Assembly: GCA_900314865.1 (NCBI GenBank)
Contig: OMWW01000001.1
Location: 65,457 to 129,456 of the forward strand
DNA length: 64,000 nt
Direction of reading: 5' to 3'
Origin: an uncultured Erysipelotrichaceae bacterium
GTDB lineage: Bacteria > Bacillota_I > Bacilli_A > RFN20 > CAG-826
The notes beneath the pieces are model-generated. The model did no database searches, was not told where the DNA came from, and saw only the letters and a list, made by a program, of their open reading frames with translations. The stretch's first letter is position 1; every line of letters begins with the position of its first letter. Below, piece after piece: positions 1 to 9,136 of the stretch. The position numbers and the translations under genes are program-made.

Positions 1-799
1 TTTGCGGGATTTGATTGATGACAATGAGTTCGCTACTGACCCAATGCCAAACCTCTATTTCCAAAGAGATCCATTTGCATCGGTCGGTAACTCCATCTCC
101 CTTAATAGCATGTACTCCATCACACGAAGTAGAGAAACAATCTATGGAGAATATATCTTTAAGTATCATCCAATTTATAAAAATACACACCTCGTGTATA
201 CAAGAGATGATGTGAAGAGCATTGAAGGTGGAGATATCCTTATCTTAAATAAATCCACCATTCTTGTTGGTGCTAGCCAAAGAACTACCCCACTAGCGAT
301 TGAACAATTCGCAAAAAACGTATTAAATGAATCATTTAAAACTATCGTTGTTCTTTCAATTCCTAAAGCAAGAACATTCATGCATTTAGACACTGTGTTC
401 ACCCAAGTTGATGTTGATAAGTTTACAATCCATAAAGGTATTCTTAACGAATTAGAAATCGTTGAAATCAAAAAAGGCGAAAAAGATAAACTTAAAGTTA
501 CTCACATTAAAGAGAAACTTGTAGATGTCTTAGAAAGACACGTTGGTAAGAAGATAACTTTAATTCCTGTAGGTGGAGATGATGCAATATCCGCGGATAG
601 AGAACAATGGAGCGATGGAAGTAACACAATTGCTTTAGCCCCAGGAATAGTCATTGCCTATGAAAGAAACGATATAACAAATAACATATTAAAAGAAAAC
701 GGAGTCAAAGTATTTGAAATACCATCAAGTGAACTCTCTAGAGGTAGAGGGGGACCAAGATGTATGTGTATGCCACTAGAAAGAGAGGACATTGAATAA
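1..799 (+). CDS. arcA: Arginine deiminase, 5' end cut off by the window
   Basis: Hydrolyses L-arginine to citrulline and ammonia, the first step of the arginine deiminase energy pathway in the cytoplasm. The reading frame is open from base 2 and enters from outside the window; 265 residues are visible of a family that usually has about 405, so roughly the N-terminal third is missing. Visible motifs are [10 protein letters not shown] (substrate-contacting Asp/Arg region), [10 protein letters not shown] (catalytic His region) and the C-terminal GPRCMCMPL holding the nucleophilic Cys. The TTG at base 2 is an internal codon, not a start. The stop is 1 base before the arcB ATG, so the two are co-transcribed. 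Identification is firm; the true start cannot be seen. Confidence 0.95.
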   Translation, partial: LRDLIDDNEFATDPMPNLYFQRDPFASVGNSISLNSMYSITRSRETIYGEYIFKYHPIYKNTHLVYTRDDVKSIEGGDILILNKSTILVGASQRTTPLAIEQFAKNVLNESFKTIVVLSIPKARTFMHLDTVFTQVDVDKFTIHKGILNELEIVEIKKGEKDKLKVTHIKEKLVDVLERHVGKKITLIPVGGDDAISADREQWSDGSNTIALAPGIVIAYERNDITNNILKENGVKVFEIPSSELSRGRGGPRCMCMPLEREDIE

Positions 800-800
800 T

Positions 801-1796
801 ATGATCAAACAAAAACACTTACTTACTTTACTCGATTACTCACCAGAAGAAATCTTGGAATTAATCGATTTAGCAAAACAGTTAAAAGAGGAAAAGAAAA
901 AAGGTATTCCTCATCGTCACTTTGAAGGAAAGAACATAGTTCTTCTCTTTGAAAAAGATTCTACAAGAACAAGATGTTCGTTTGAAGTAGCCGCTAGTGA
1001 TTTAGGAATGAACGCTGTATATATCGGTAGTAGCGGTTCCCAAATGGGAAAGAAAGAATCCATCAAAGACACTGCTAGAGTGTTAGGAAGAATGTTTGAT
1101 GGCATTGAATACCGTGGATTTGAACAAAAGACAGTGGAATGTTTAGCACAATATTCTAATGTCCCTGTTTGGAATGGTTTAACAAATGAATACCATCCAA
1201 CCCAAATGCTTGCTGACTTCTTAACCATATTAGAGCATAAAGGTCATTTAAAAGGCATCAAGATGGCGTATTTCGGTGATGGAAGATATAACATGGGTAA
1301 TTCCTACTTAATCACTTCCGCTAAACTTGGTTTAGATTACCGTATGGTGGGACCAAAAGAATTATGGCCAAATGAAGAACTTAGAAATAAGTGCTTAGAA
1401 ATCGCTAAAAAGACAGGCGCTAAATTAACATTCACCGAAGATGTTAAAGAAGGTGCCAAAGATTGCGATGTCATCACCACTGACGTTTGGGTGTCTATGG
1501 GTGAACCAGATGAAGTTTGGGCTGAAAGAATCAAACTCTTAAAACCATATCAAGTTAATAAAGCCATTATGGATATGGCGGACCCAAAAGCGATCTTCAT
1601 CCACTGCTTACCAAGCTTCCATAACTTAGAAACAAAGATTGGTATGGAAGTATATAAGAAATTTGGACTTAATGGTCTTGAAGTTACTGAAGAAGTATTT
1701 GAAGGCCCACAATCAGTAGTCTTTGATGAAGCCGAAAATCGCATGCACACAATTAAAGCAGTGATGCTTGCGACAATGCGAAATTGGTATAAATAA
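801..1796 (+). CDS. arcB: Ornithine carbamoyltransferase (catabolic, ADI pathway)
   Basis: Converts citrulline and phosphate to ornithine and carbamoyl phosphate, the second arginine deiminase step. Family signatures are STRTR (carbamoyl-phosphate binding), HPTQ and HCLP (catalytic Cys loop). The 331 residues match the usual length. I chose ATG 801 because AGAGAGGAC lies about 11 bases upstream; an in-frame TTG at 792 would overlap arcA but has no better ribosome site. It follows arcA by 1 base and ends at a terminator. Carbamate kinase (arcC), which would complete ATP formation, is not in the window and may lie upstream of arcA. Confidence 0.96.
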   Translation: MIKQKHLLTLLDYSPEEILELIDLAKQLKEEKKKGIPHRHFEGKNIVLLFEKDSTRTRCSFEVAASDLGMNAVYIGSSGSQMGKKESIKDTARVLGRMFDGIEYRGFEQKTVECLAQYSNVPVWNGLTNEYHPTQMLADFLTILEHKGHLKGIKMAYFGDGRYNMGNSYLITSAKLGLDYRMVGPKELWPNEELRNKCLEIAKKTGAKLTFTEDVKEGAKDCDVITTDVWVSMGEPDEVWAERIKLLKPYQVNKAIMDMADPKAIFIHCLPSFHNLETKIGMEVYKKFGLNGLEVTEEVFEGPQSVVFDEAENRMHTIKAVMLATMRNWYK

Positions 1797-1804
1797 GTAA
1801 TATA

Positions 1805-1841
1805 AAAAAGATGCCCCTTCTTTCAAAAAGAGGGGCTTTCT
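1805..1841. terminator. Bidirectional terminator between arcB and the minus-strand operon
   Basis: GCCCCT pairs with AGGGGC, with additional CTTT/AAAG pairing inside (one bulge), flanked by A-runs on the left and T-rich sequence on the right. It can end arcB on the plus strand and the 2991-1849 gene on the minus strand. Confidence 0.85.
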
Positions 1842-1848
1842 TTATACG

Positions 1849-2991
1849 TTATTCGTAAAGTTGATAGTTATCTAACTCAACCCATTTAGGGTGAATTGCT
1901 TTTACTTTTTCTAACGCTCGATTGAAGAGCACTAGTTCAGTGTGTTTTAAGTTGTTAGGTACTGATTTATACGCTTTAACAACTTTCTTACACGCTAAGA
2001 TGCATTCACTTAATGAGCCATCAAGGATACCTGCCATTAAGATATAAGTTCTAATAACTGGTAAGGAGTTATCGTTTGACAATTCTCTTCTTAACGCGAA
2101 TGGAACTTTCTCTTCATAAAACGATAAGACTTCTTGTTTTTCTTTAGAACATATAAATGCATAGATATATTGTGCTTTCGCGCTTAAGGTTGCTTTAGAT
2201 GTTAATTCTTCGCTATGTTCATCAATTTCTTCTAATAACTTAAACGCTTCATCATATTCTTCATTTTCTAAACAGACAGAAACTTTGTTTAATGCGAATT
2301 CAGGAATGAATTTTGGAGCAGCGTTTTCATTTCCATTTTCACTTACTTCAACTTCACCAATATTATTAGCCTCAAGAACTTTGTTGAAGTTTTCAACATT
2401 CTTAGCTTTGAGTAAGCGATATCCATCGGTCATTGAATCCATCTTAACAGGGACGATGTTATAAATAAGCATCATGAAGACGATGATTGACATGGTTAAG
2501 AACAAATAAGCAATATCGGATTTCCAACCATTGAAGTTTTTATAAGAGAAGAACATATACATTCCTACAGCGATAAAGGCTGCATTAAAGATGGAACCAT
2601 AAAGAATATATGGATATGGGTTTGGTTTAGCTTTCTTTTTATAGTTAGGAACGATTTTGGTTTCTCCAGTAAGCCCATCATATCCACCAAATTTGAATTT
2701 CCATTTTCCGTTATCCTTATAAAAGGTGAAATAGAATAAACAAATAGAGATAATTTTATATCCACCTGTCTTAGCGCCTAAGACATGGCCAAATCCTTCT
2801 AAGATTCCACCAGCAAGGATTCCACCTAAAACAGAACCAATGATGTATAAACCATAAAACACTACTGCAGGATCTTTAGTTCTGAAATAGGAATATTGAA
2901 AGTGGTTTTGAAGAACAGTAAAACCATAGAGTATCGCTATTCCAAAGATTGCAAGATAGAATAATAAGCCAATAACGTTTTCTTTTTTCAT
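1849..2991 (-). CDS. Membrane protein resembling an M50 peptidase with a broken metal motif
   Basis: 380 residues. The first half has about five hydrophobic segments; the second half (from about residue 210) is soluble, helical and looks TPR-like, with no recognised motif. Two places resemble zinc site-2 (M50) proteases: EGFGHVLGA where HExxH would be expected, and NIVPVKMDSMTDGYRLL, which resembles the second M50 motif that ends in a DG. The first His and the catalytic Glu of HExxH are replaced, so it is probably not an active protease. ATG 2991 is preferred over an in-frame TTG at 3018, which would overlap the upstream gene; neither has a clear Shine-Dalgarno. Last gene of the psuG-TetR-ADH operon. 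Function unknown; the M50 link is a by-eye guess. Confidence 0.6.
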   Translation of the reverse strand: MKKENVIGLLFYLAIFGIAILYGFTVLQNHFQYSYFRTKDPAVVFYGLYIIGSVLGGILAGGILEGFGHVLGAKTGGYKIISICLFYFTFYKDNGKWKFKFGGYDGLTGETKIVPNYKKKAKPNPYPYILYGSIFNAAFIAVGMYMFFSYKNFNGWKSDIAYLFLTMSIIVFMMLIYNIVPVKMDSMTDGYRLLKAKNVENFNKVLEANNIGEVEVSENGNENAAPKFIPEFALNKVSVCLENEEYDEAFKLLEEIDEHSEELTSKATLSAKAQYIYAFICSKEKQEVLSFYEEKVPFALRRELSNDNSLPVIRTYILMAGILDGSLSECILACKKVVKAYKSVPNNLKHTELVLFNRALEKVKAIHPKWVELDNYQLYE

Positions 2992-3008
2992 AATTAGTTG
3001 AATATATA

Positions 3009-4181
3009 TTATAAACAAGAAATATAAATTTCTCTTACAACTTTTTCATCCATGTCCTTTTTATGATGTTTAATTACTCTAGTTCCATTTCTAGAAACAG
3101 AATTAATAAGAACTTCAACATCATCTTTATTAAATCCAATTTCACTTAATCTAGAAGGCATATCAAGTTTATGGAAATAATCTTCAATTCTTTTAATAGT
3201 TTCTATCGCCGTTACTTCTTTGTTATCTAAAGATAAATTGAAACAACGATTACCAAGAAGAGCGAATTTATCTAAATCATATTTGTAATAATATTTAGCC
3301 CAGCTTGGAAATAAAATTGCTAAGCCACATCCATGTGCGACATGGACAAAATGTCCGCTTAAAGGATGCTCAAGTTGATGAACAGGCATAGAATATCCTT
3401 TTCCTACACTTGTAATTCCATTATGAGATAAAGAACTAGCAAGCATTAATCTAGCGCGATATTCATAATTCATAGGATCGTTATAACAAAGTAATCCCAC
3501 TTCAAAAACATTCTTTAATAGACCTAACGCGAATTCATCAGCGAGTTCATGTTCCTCACTATAAGAGAAATATCTTTCTAAAGTATGCATTAAGATATCA
3601 ACAATTCCATACGCAGTTTGTTCTTTATTAACAGTAATAGTGAGTTCAGGGTTTTCAATCGCGAACACTGGTCTAACTAAATCAGAATTAAATCCCATTT
3701 TCATTCCAGTCTCATCATCTTGGATAACACAGCTATTAGATAATTCACTTCCCGCTGCAGAAATAGTAAGAATAACTCCTATTGGTAAAGCATGATCTAC
3801 TTCTCTTCTATGGAAATTAAAATCTTTAATATCACCATCGTTATCATAGTTCACTGCGATACATTTTGCAGTGTCAATAACAGAGCCTCCACCTATAGCC
3901 AAAATGAAGTTAATTTTATGTTGTCTAACAAGGTCAATTCCAACCTGAACAAGATCAAAAGTTGGGTTCGCTCTAACACCTTCTAAAATGTGATATTTGA
4001 CTCCCTTTTCTTTAAGGGAAAATTCTACTCGATTAAGTAGTCCATTTTGTCTTACTGAACCACGTCCAATAACCACTAAAACATTATCAATTTTTCTCTC
4101 GCTTAAAATAGCACCAACAGAGTTCTCAGTGCCTCTTCCAAAATATATCTTAGTTGGGGAATAAAATGTGAAATTATTCAT
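3009..4181 (-). CDS. Iron-containing alcohol dehydrogenase (NAD(P)H-dependent, butanol dehydrogenase type)
   Basis: Cytoplasmic oxidoreductase interconverting aldehydes and alcohols. 390 residues, normal for the family. GGGSVIDTAK is the dinucleotide-binding motif; DILMHTLE and the PVHQLEHPLSG...VAHGCGLA block supply the metal-binding Asp and three His of type III alcohol dehydrogenases. The ATG overlaps the end of the TetR gene by 8 bases, implying translational coupling, so the TetR protein is the probable local regulator. The substrate cannot be told from sequence. Confidence 0.92.
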   Translation of the reverse strand: MNNFTFYSPTKIYFGRGTENSVGAILSERKIDNVLVVIGRGSVRQNGLLNRVEFSLKEKGVKYHILEGVRANPTFDLVQVGIDLVRQHKINFILAIGGGSVIDTAKCIAVNYDNDGDIKDFNFHRREVDHALPIGVILTISAAGSELSNSCVIQDDETGMKMGFNSDLVRPVFAIENPELTITVNKEQTAYGIVDILMHTLERYFSYSEEHELADEFALGLLKNVFEVGLLCYNDPMNYEYRARLMLASSLSHNGITSVGKGYSMPVHQLEHPLSGHFVHVAHGCGLAILFPSWAKYYYKYDLDKFALLGNRCFNLSLDNKEVTAIETIKRIEDYFHKLDMPSRLSEIGFNKDDVEVLINSVSRNGTRVIKHHKKDMDEKVVREIYISCL

Positions 4182-4731
4182 GATTTTCCGCTAATTTTAT
4201 GGCTTTTTGCACATTTTTTTCAAAATTTTTGCTGTCAATGAAGCTAAAGCTATTAGTCAAACCTTGGATGGTTTTATGACGATAATTTTCAAAGTAATAA
4301 ACAGTGCTATTACCATATCCATAAGCATAGAATCTACTGATCGATTTTTTTGTGCCTAATGATAAGATTTTACCTGTATCAATTTTGTTAATAAATCTAA
4401 GTCCCGCAATATAGAAATTGTTATAAATGAATTCATAAAAAAGTTCTTTACCGGCACTATTGATTGAGGCATTCACAAAGGCCTCGTTATCCTTATAATA
4501 TTTGAACACTAATTGGACCATTGAAAGGTAATCTTCAGCGTTTACCACTCCTGGTATTTTTTCTTCCAAAAAAACTTGAGCCAATAAGTCATAAATATCG
4601 TGATAATGGTAATAAAATGTTTTTCTACTAATACCGCATTTCTTGGACAACTTCAAAACACTGATGGAGTCAATTGGTTGAGTAGCCATCATCTCTTTTA
4701 AAGCAAGGGCAAGCGCGTGTTCAGTTTTCAT
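4174..4731 (-). CDS. TetR/AcrR-family transcriptional regulator
   Basis: 185 residues. The N-terminal 60 residues form a TetR-type HTH (KLSKKCGISRKTFYYHYHDI is the recognition-helix region). The remaining C-terminal part is a helical ligand and dimer domain with no recognisable ligand motif. The ATG is 2 bases after the psuG stop with no separate Shine-Dalgarno, and its stop overlaps the alcohol dehydrogenase start by 8 bases, so it is translated as part of one operon. Likely controls that operon or its promoter between 5637 and 5761. The effector is unknown. Confidence 0.9.
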   Translation of the reverse strand: MKTEHALALALKEMMATQPIDSISVLKLSKKCGISRKTFYYHYHDIYDLLAQVFLEEKIPGVVNAEDYLSMVQLVFKYYKDNEAFVNASINSAGKELFYEFIYNNFYIAGLRFINKIDTGKILSLGTKKSISRFYAYGYGNSTVYYFENYRHKTIQGLTNSFSFIDSKNFEKNVQKAIKLAENHE

Positions 4732-4733
4732 AC

Positions 4734-5636
4734 TTATTTAAGATTACAGTATTCCTTAGCGACTTCACTACCAACGGCAGCGTTGTTTAATACCAATTTG
4801 ATGTTGCTCTCTAAGGAATCTCCTCCAGTGAGTTCAACAATAGTCTTAAGTAAAAATGGGGTGCATTCTTTTCCTTTAACACCTTCTTCATCCATTTTCT
4901 TTAATGCGGTAGCGATCGCATTATCAATAACTTCTTTTTTCATTTCATATTGTTCTGGGATTGGATTGGTTAAAAGAATTCCACCCACTAAAGAGTTATC
5001 TCTTTTAGCTTTGATGATTTTCGCCATTTCTTTGGCGTCTTCAACTTTGTAATCAACTTTTAATCCAGAGTGAGAATTATAGAAAGCTGGAAGTTCTTCA
5101 GTTTTAAATCCAAGAACTGGAACACCCATGGTTTCTAAATATTCTAATGTTAATGGTAAGTCTAAGATGGCTTTTGCTCCAGCGCACACCACTGTAACAT
5201 TGGTCTTTGCTAATTCTTGTAAGTCCGCAGAGATATCAAATGTTTCTTGAGCTCCTCTATGAACTCCACCAATACCACCAGTAACAAATACTTCAATACC
5301 AGCTTGGTTAGCTAAGATCATTGTGGTAGCAACTGTAGTTGCTCCCCATAATTTCTTTGCGTATACAACAGGAAGGTCTCTTCTAGAAACTTTAAGAACA
5401 CCTTTTCTTTTACCAAATTGTTCAATTTCTTCTGGAGTCATACCAATGATTGGTTCACCATCAATGATTCCAATTGTGGCAGGTACCGCTCCATGACTTC
5501 TAATAACTTCTTCAACCTTTAAAGCTGTTTCTACATTTTTAGGATAAGGCATGCCATGTGAAATAATCGTACTTTCTAACGCTACGACTGGTCTATTTTC
5601 CTTAAGAGCCTTACTAACTTCTGGATTAATTTTCAT
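4734..5636 (-). CDS. psuG: Pseudouridine-5'-phosphate glycosidase
   Basis: Splits pseudouridine 5'-phosphate into uracil and ribose 5-phosphate (reversible), a salvage reaction for modified RNA nucleosides. 300 residues, the usual length. Family-specific blocks are VALESTIISHGMPYP near the N-terminus, VTGGIGGVHRGA in the middle and LLTNPIPEQYEM near the C-terminus. ATG 5636 is chosen because GGAG lies 10 bases upstream; the frame stays open to 5702 but that start has no ribosome site. The kinase psuK normally paired with it is not adjacent. First gene of the operon running to 1849, with a plausible TTGTAT-17-TATTAG promoter upstream. Confidence 0.93.
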   Translation of the reverse strand: MKINPEVSKALKENRPVVALESTIISHGMPYPKNVETALKVEEVIRSHGAVPATIGIIDGEPIIGMTPEEIEQFGKRKGVLKVSRRDLPVVYAKKLWGATTVATTMILANQAGIEVFVTGGIGGVHRGAQETFDISADLQELAKTNVTVVCAGAKAILDLPLTLEYLETMGVPVLGFKTEELPAFYNSHSGLKVDYKVEDAKEMAKIIKAKRDNSLVGGILLTNPIPEQYEMKKEVIDNAIATALKKMDEEGVKGKECTPFLLKTIVELTGGDSLESNIKLVLNNAAVGSEVAKEYCNLK

Positions 5637-5722
5637 TCTATATATTCTCCTAATTTTTGAGTTCCATATTATTCTAATATACTTTGAGGTTTTGAGATAC
5701 AAATATTCATCTAATTATATTT

Positions 5723-5761
5723 TTGTCTCTTTTTTAAATAAAAAAGTATAAGATATTTACT
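5723..5761 (+). promoter_or_regulatory. Promoter of the P-type ATPase, with almost no leader
   Basis: TTGTCT (5723-5728), an 18-base spacer and TATAAG (5747-5752). The ATG begins only 10 bases after the -10 and no Shine-Dalgarno lies between, so the transcript is leaderless or nearly so. Confidence 0.55.
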
Positions 5762-8419
5762 ATGAAACATCATTCACATCAAGAAAGTGAAGGAAAAATA
5801 GAAAGATATTCACCTGAGTTTTCTTTTGGTTTATCAACTGAACAAGTTAATAAAAGAAAAGAAGAAGGAAGAGTGAATGTCGCTAAAAGTCCCACTAATA
5901 AAAGCTACACTCAAATCATTTTAGGTAACGTCTTTACCTTTATTAATATGCTCATGATCGCAATGGCGGTCATCATGGTGATCTTTGTTGGACCATCAGT
6001 TATTTTAAATTTGTTGTTCCTTGTCATTCTTTTCTTCAATACCTTGATAGGGACAATTCAAGAAATCAAATCCAAACGCACAGTTGATAAACTCAAACTC
6101 CTCAATGCTTCTAAAATCAAAGTTAGAAGAAATGGAGAGATTGAAGAAATCAATCCAATCGATATCGTCCTTGATGATGTGATTATCCTTAATCCAGGAG
6201 ATCAAATCCCAGTTGATGGATATCTTTTAGAAGAAGACAAAGTACAAATCAATGAATCTCTTCTTACTGGTGAATCTTTCCCAGTTAAAAAGAGCCTAGG
6301 AGATAAAGTTTATGGGGGTTCTTTCGTCGTAAGCGGCACAAATTCCTTTAGAGCGGACAAGATCGCTAACGATACATATATCCAATCAATTGAATCAAAA
6401 GCTAGACTCGCTAAACAACCAAAATCCAAACTCATGGTGGCGATTAAAAAGATTATCCGCACTATGGCGTATATCGCTATCCCTCTTGCAGTCGTCGTTT
6501 TCTTCAATGAATTCTTACATGGTATTAGAGATCCTCAAGGATTACCAATGACCTCATCATTCTGGGGAGAAAAATCCTTAATGAGTAATGCGATATTATA
6601 TAGCAGCACCACGATTACATATATGATTCCTGCTGGTATGGCGTTATTAGCCTCTATTGCTATGGCGACCGGTGTTGTTAAACTTGGAGAAAATAACGTC
6701 CTTGCTCAAAACTTATATTCTGTTGAATTACTTTCTAGAGTAAACACTCTTTGTTTAGATAAAACAGGTACTCTTACCGATGGCACGATGACTTGTGAAT
6801 CATTTGAACTATATGATGACAAGGTCAAAGAAGAAGAGTTAGAAAAACTCATCTCTTCATATTTAAGTGCCTTTAAGGCAGATAATGGAACTTCACAAGC
6901 TCTTATCTCTCGCTTTGGAAATAAAAGACATTTTGAAATTGAACAAACCATCCAATTCAATAGCAGCCGTAAATTCTCCGCTGTTAAATTTAAGGGTTTA
7001 GGCTGGTATTCTTTAGGCGCTCCTGATTACTTAACTGGAGATGAAAGTGTTTTAAAACACGTTAACGAATTAGCGAGTAATGGTCTTCGTATCGTTTTAC
7101 TTGCAAAGATTGATGAAGAATTTACTAACGAAGATATCCTTCCAGGAAAACGTCATAATATCGCTCTATTTGTTAATAGAGACACCATTAGACCAGAAGT
7201 CTATGACACCATGAAATGGTTTAAAGAAAATGATGTAGATATCAAAGTTATCTCTGGAGATAACATCCACACTGTTAGCTATATTGCTAAACAAAGTGGT
7301 ATTGATAATTGGGATAAGACTGTCGACTTCTCTAAACTCACAAAAGATGACAATTTAGAAGAAATCGTTATGAATAACGCGATCTTTGGTCGAGTTAATC
7401 CTGATCAAAAAGCAGAAATCATTTCTATTCTTAAGAAGAATGGAAGAATTACCGGTGTTACGGGTGATGGAATTAACGACTTATTAGCCTTCAAACAGGC
7501 AGATTGCTCTATCGCTTTAGCAAGTGGCACACCTGCTACTAAAAACGTCGCTAATCTCATTCTTTTAGATTCTAACTTCGCAAATATGAAAGAAGCTGTC
7601 TTCCAAGGAAGAAGAGTGGTTAATAACATTCAAAGATCTTCCACTCTCTTTGTTATGAAAGACTTCTTATGGTTATTTATTACCTTATTACCAATCTTCT
7701 TAGGTATTACCCACGTTATCGAGCCAACTGTCATGACTATTGTCAATGTCTTCATTACTGGTATAGCAAGTCTCTTCTTAGCGTTAGAACCAGACAGAAC
7801 CAGATTTAAAGGTGACTTCTATAAGAACGTTATCAAAACTGCACTTACAAGTGGATTCTATATGTTTGTGCCAGTTATGCTTGTTATCGCTACATATTTG
7901 ATTAGTCAAATAAGTGTGAATGGTAATTTTGTTATCGGATATGAAGGACCGTTAATCAATGGGGTTGCCAATATGAAGACATCATTCTTAGGAAGTGAAG
8001 TCACTAACCTTGGTTGGGTTTCAGTTGTCGCAATATGTGTCACTATCAGTGGCTTCATCATCTTCTTTAACAACTGTCGTCCATTCACCAAATTTAGAAT
8101 GGTGTTATTCGTTTCCACTTTAGCGTTCGTCTTGCTCATCCTATATATGATTCCAGATTTCTTTATCATTAGTGGCACTGATTTATTGAACGCGATTGAT
8201 ATCAAGGCAAATGGAATTAAATCTATCTTCTTCTACGCTTATAATCACTTAGGTGAAAACGCTAGATTTGGCTTATATGGAAAGATGACTCTTACACAAG
8301 GGTTATTCGTACTATTATATTGTTTATCGGCATATCCACTATTCCTGTTGAATCAAAAGTTCTCAGGAAAAGTTGTTGATAGACTTCTCTTCTCAAAGAG
8401 AGACTTCTCTGATGAATAA
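5762..8419 (+). CDS. HAD-type P-type cation ATPase, CtpE-like
   Basis: ATP-driven membrane cation transporter, 885 residues. In order: cytosolic N-terminus; first membrane pair around residues 55-95; actuator domain with TGES; second membrane pair around 235-315 with a TYMIPAGMALLA helix; phosphorylation motif DKTGTLTDG; hinge GVTGDGINDLLAFKQAD; then a C-terminal block of about six helices. The ASGTPATKNVANLILLDSNF stretch after the hinge is typical of the CtpE branch, linked to calcium uptake in mycobacteria; the ion here is inference. It lacks the CPC motif of copper or zinc exporters. Transcribed alone from the 5723 promoter and closed by the hairpin at 8422. Confidence 0.92.
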   Translation: MKHHSHQESEGKIERYSPEFSFGLSTEQVNKRKEEGRVNVAKSPTNKSYTQIILGNVFTFINMLMIAMAVIMVIFVGPSVILNLLFLVILFFNTLIGTIQEIKSKRTVDKLKLLNASKIKVRRNGEIEEINPIDIVLDDVIILNPGDQIPVDGYLLEEDKVQINESLLTGESFPVKKSLGDKVYGGSFVVSGTNSFRADKIANDTYIQSIESKARLAKQPKSKLMVAIKKIIRTMAYIAIPLAVVVFFNEFLHGIRDPQGLPMTSSFWGEKSLMSNAILYSSTTITYMIPAGMALLASIAMATGVVKLGENNVLAQNLYSVELLSRVNTLCLDKTGTLTDGTMTCESFELYDDKVKEEELEKLISSYLSAFKADNGTSQALISRFGNKRHFEIEQTIQFNSSRKFSAVKFKGLGWYSLGAPDYLTGDESVLKHVNELASNGLRIVLLAKIDEEFTNEDILPGKRHNIALFVNRDTIRPEVYDTMKWFKENDVDIKVISGDNIHTVSYIAKQSGIDNWDKTVDFSKLTKDDNLEEIVMNNAIFGRVNPDQKAEIISILKKNGRITGVTGDGINDLLAFKQADCSIALASGTPATKNVANLILLDSNFANMKEAVFQGRRVVNNIQRSSTLFVMKDFLWLFITLLPIFLGITHVIEPTVMTIVNVFITGIASLFLALEPDRTRFKGDFYKNVIKTALTSGFYMFVPVMLVIATYLISQISVNGNFVIGYEGPLINGVANMKTSFLGSEVTNLGWVSVVAICVTISGFIIFFNNCRPFTKFRMVLFVSTLAFVLLILYMIPDFFIISGTDLLNAIDIKANGIKSIFFYAYNHLGENARFGLYGKMTLTQGLFVLLYCLSAYPLFLLNQKFSGKVVDRLLFSKRDFSDE

Positions 8420-8420
8420 T

Positions 8421-8447
8421 AAAAAACGTCCTCACTGAGGGCGTTTT
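8421..8447. terminator. Bidirectional terminator after the P-type ATPase
   Basis: AAAACGTCCTC pairs with GAGGGCGTTTT through 11 pairs (one G-T) around the loop ACT. Read on the minus strand it is followed by TTTTTTATTATT, so it also ends the RNA candidate at 8542-8421. Confidence 0.9.
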
Positions 8448-8542
8448 CATTTGCCAACTAGGGCAGTTATCATCCTAGATCGCTGCATCCATTTCCGAAG
8501 AAATGCGTCGTGGTCGTACACTGGTTCTCCACCTTTGGCAAC
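8421..8542 (-). ncRNA. Candidate standalone structured RNA, unidentified
   Basis: About 120 bases with no ORF. On the minus strand: closing helix TTGCCAA (8541-8535) with TTGGCAA (8457-8451); hairpin CATTTC-TTCG-GAAATG (8505-8490), a classic UUCG tetraloop seen only in this orientation; hairpin CTAGG/CCTAG (8478-8458); possible GGTGG/CCAC pairing near the 5' side. It is preceded by an extended -10 (TGaTATAAT) and followed by a strong terminator. It does not resemble SRP RNA, tmRNA, RNase P RNA, 6S RNA or any riboswitch I can name. No minus-strand gene lies downstream, so a trans-acting RNA is more likely than a leader. Confidence 0.55.
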
Positions 8543-8545
8543 ATT

Positions 8546-8569
8546 ATTATATCAAACATTTCGTGTTTG
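8546..8569 (-). promoter_or_regulatory. Extended -10 promoter with a dyad in the spacer, for the RNA candidate
   Basis: TATAAT (8551-8546) is preceded by TGA, giving a perfect TGnTATAAT extended -10. No good -35 is visible. Just upstream is the dyad CAAACA-N5-TGTTTG (8553-8569), placed where a repressor could block polymerase; it could instead be a weak hairpin at the end of the neighbouring pseudogene. Confidence 0.5.
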
Positions 8570-8576
8570 GATATAG

Positions 8577-9012
8577 TTATTTAACGTTATATGTAATGTA
8601 TATGGTCTTAATCCAAGCTTTTTTTGAATCATTACCATCGATTTGAATAGATACTTTAATAAATCCTCTATCTTTTCCTCCACGCCTTAAGTAGTAATTA
8701 AATGTATCTTTATAAATAGGATCTTTTCGATAGTCGAAATAATTTTTTATTCCATTAGGAACCAAACGAAGATCTCTGACTTTTAAATCGTGACCATATT
8801 CAACAATGTGATCAATCCTTGATTCGTTGCTTCTCGCTCTATCATCAGTTAAATATAGATCATAACCATGATTTCTTTATCTCTTCAATCAAATGTTCTG
8901 GGTTGTAGTATCTCGGCTTTCTTCTTGTCATATTGTAGTTCAATAATAAAGCCATTTTTAAAGCATGTTCAAGACTTATTTTTTGACCTACAAAATTATC
9001 ACTATATTTATA
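8577..9012 (-). pseudogene. Frameshifted remnant of an unrecognised gene
   Basis: Two reading frames join into one protein-like sequence. The first part (9012 to about 8872) includes SLEHALKMALLLNYNMTRR and YYNPEHLIEEIKK; one base too many near 8871 then breaks the frame, and the second part continues HGYDLYLTDDRARSNESRID...YNVK to the stop at 8577. In the unshifted frame translation ends three codons after the break. A stop lies just upstream of the first part with no start signal, so the 5' end is also lost. About 145 residues remain; I do not recognise the family. The longest intact piece is the last 62 residues. Confidence 0.6.
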
Positions 9013-9136
9013 TTAATTTAGTACAAAGTATTAAGTTAATAGAAATATACTAATATAAATATGGTGATAAAAATTTGCATATTTTTTTCTTGTTGATATT
9101 TGTGTAATAAGCGATAACATAAAAGTGGGATAACTT

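Noticed and set aside
8421-8542. tmRNA, RNase P RNA, 6S RNA or a riboswitch for the RNA at 8421
   Set aside because: Too short, lacks the conserved cores of these RNAs, and no minus-strand gene follows for a riboswitch to control.
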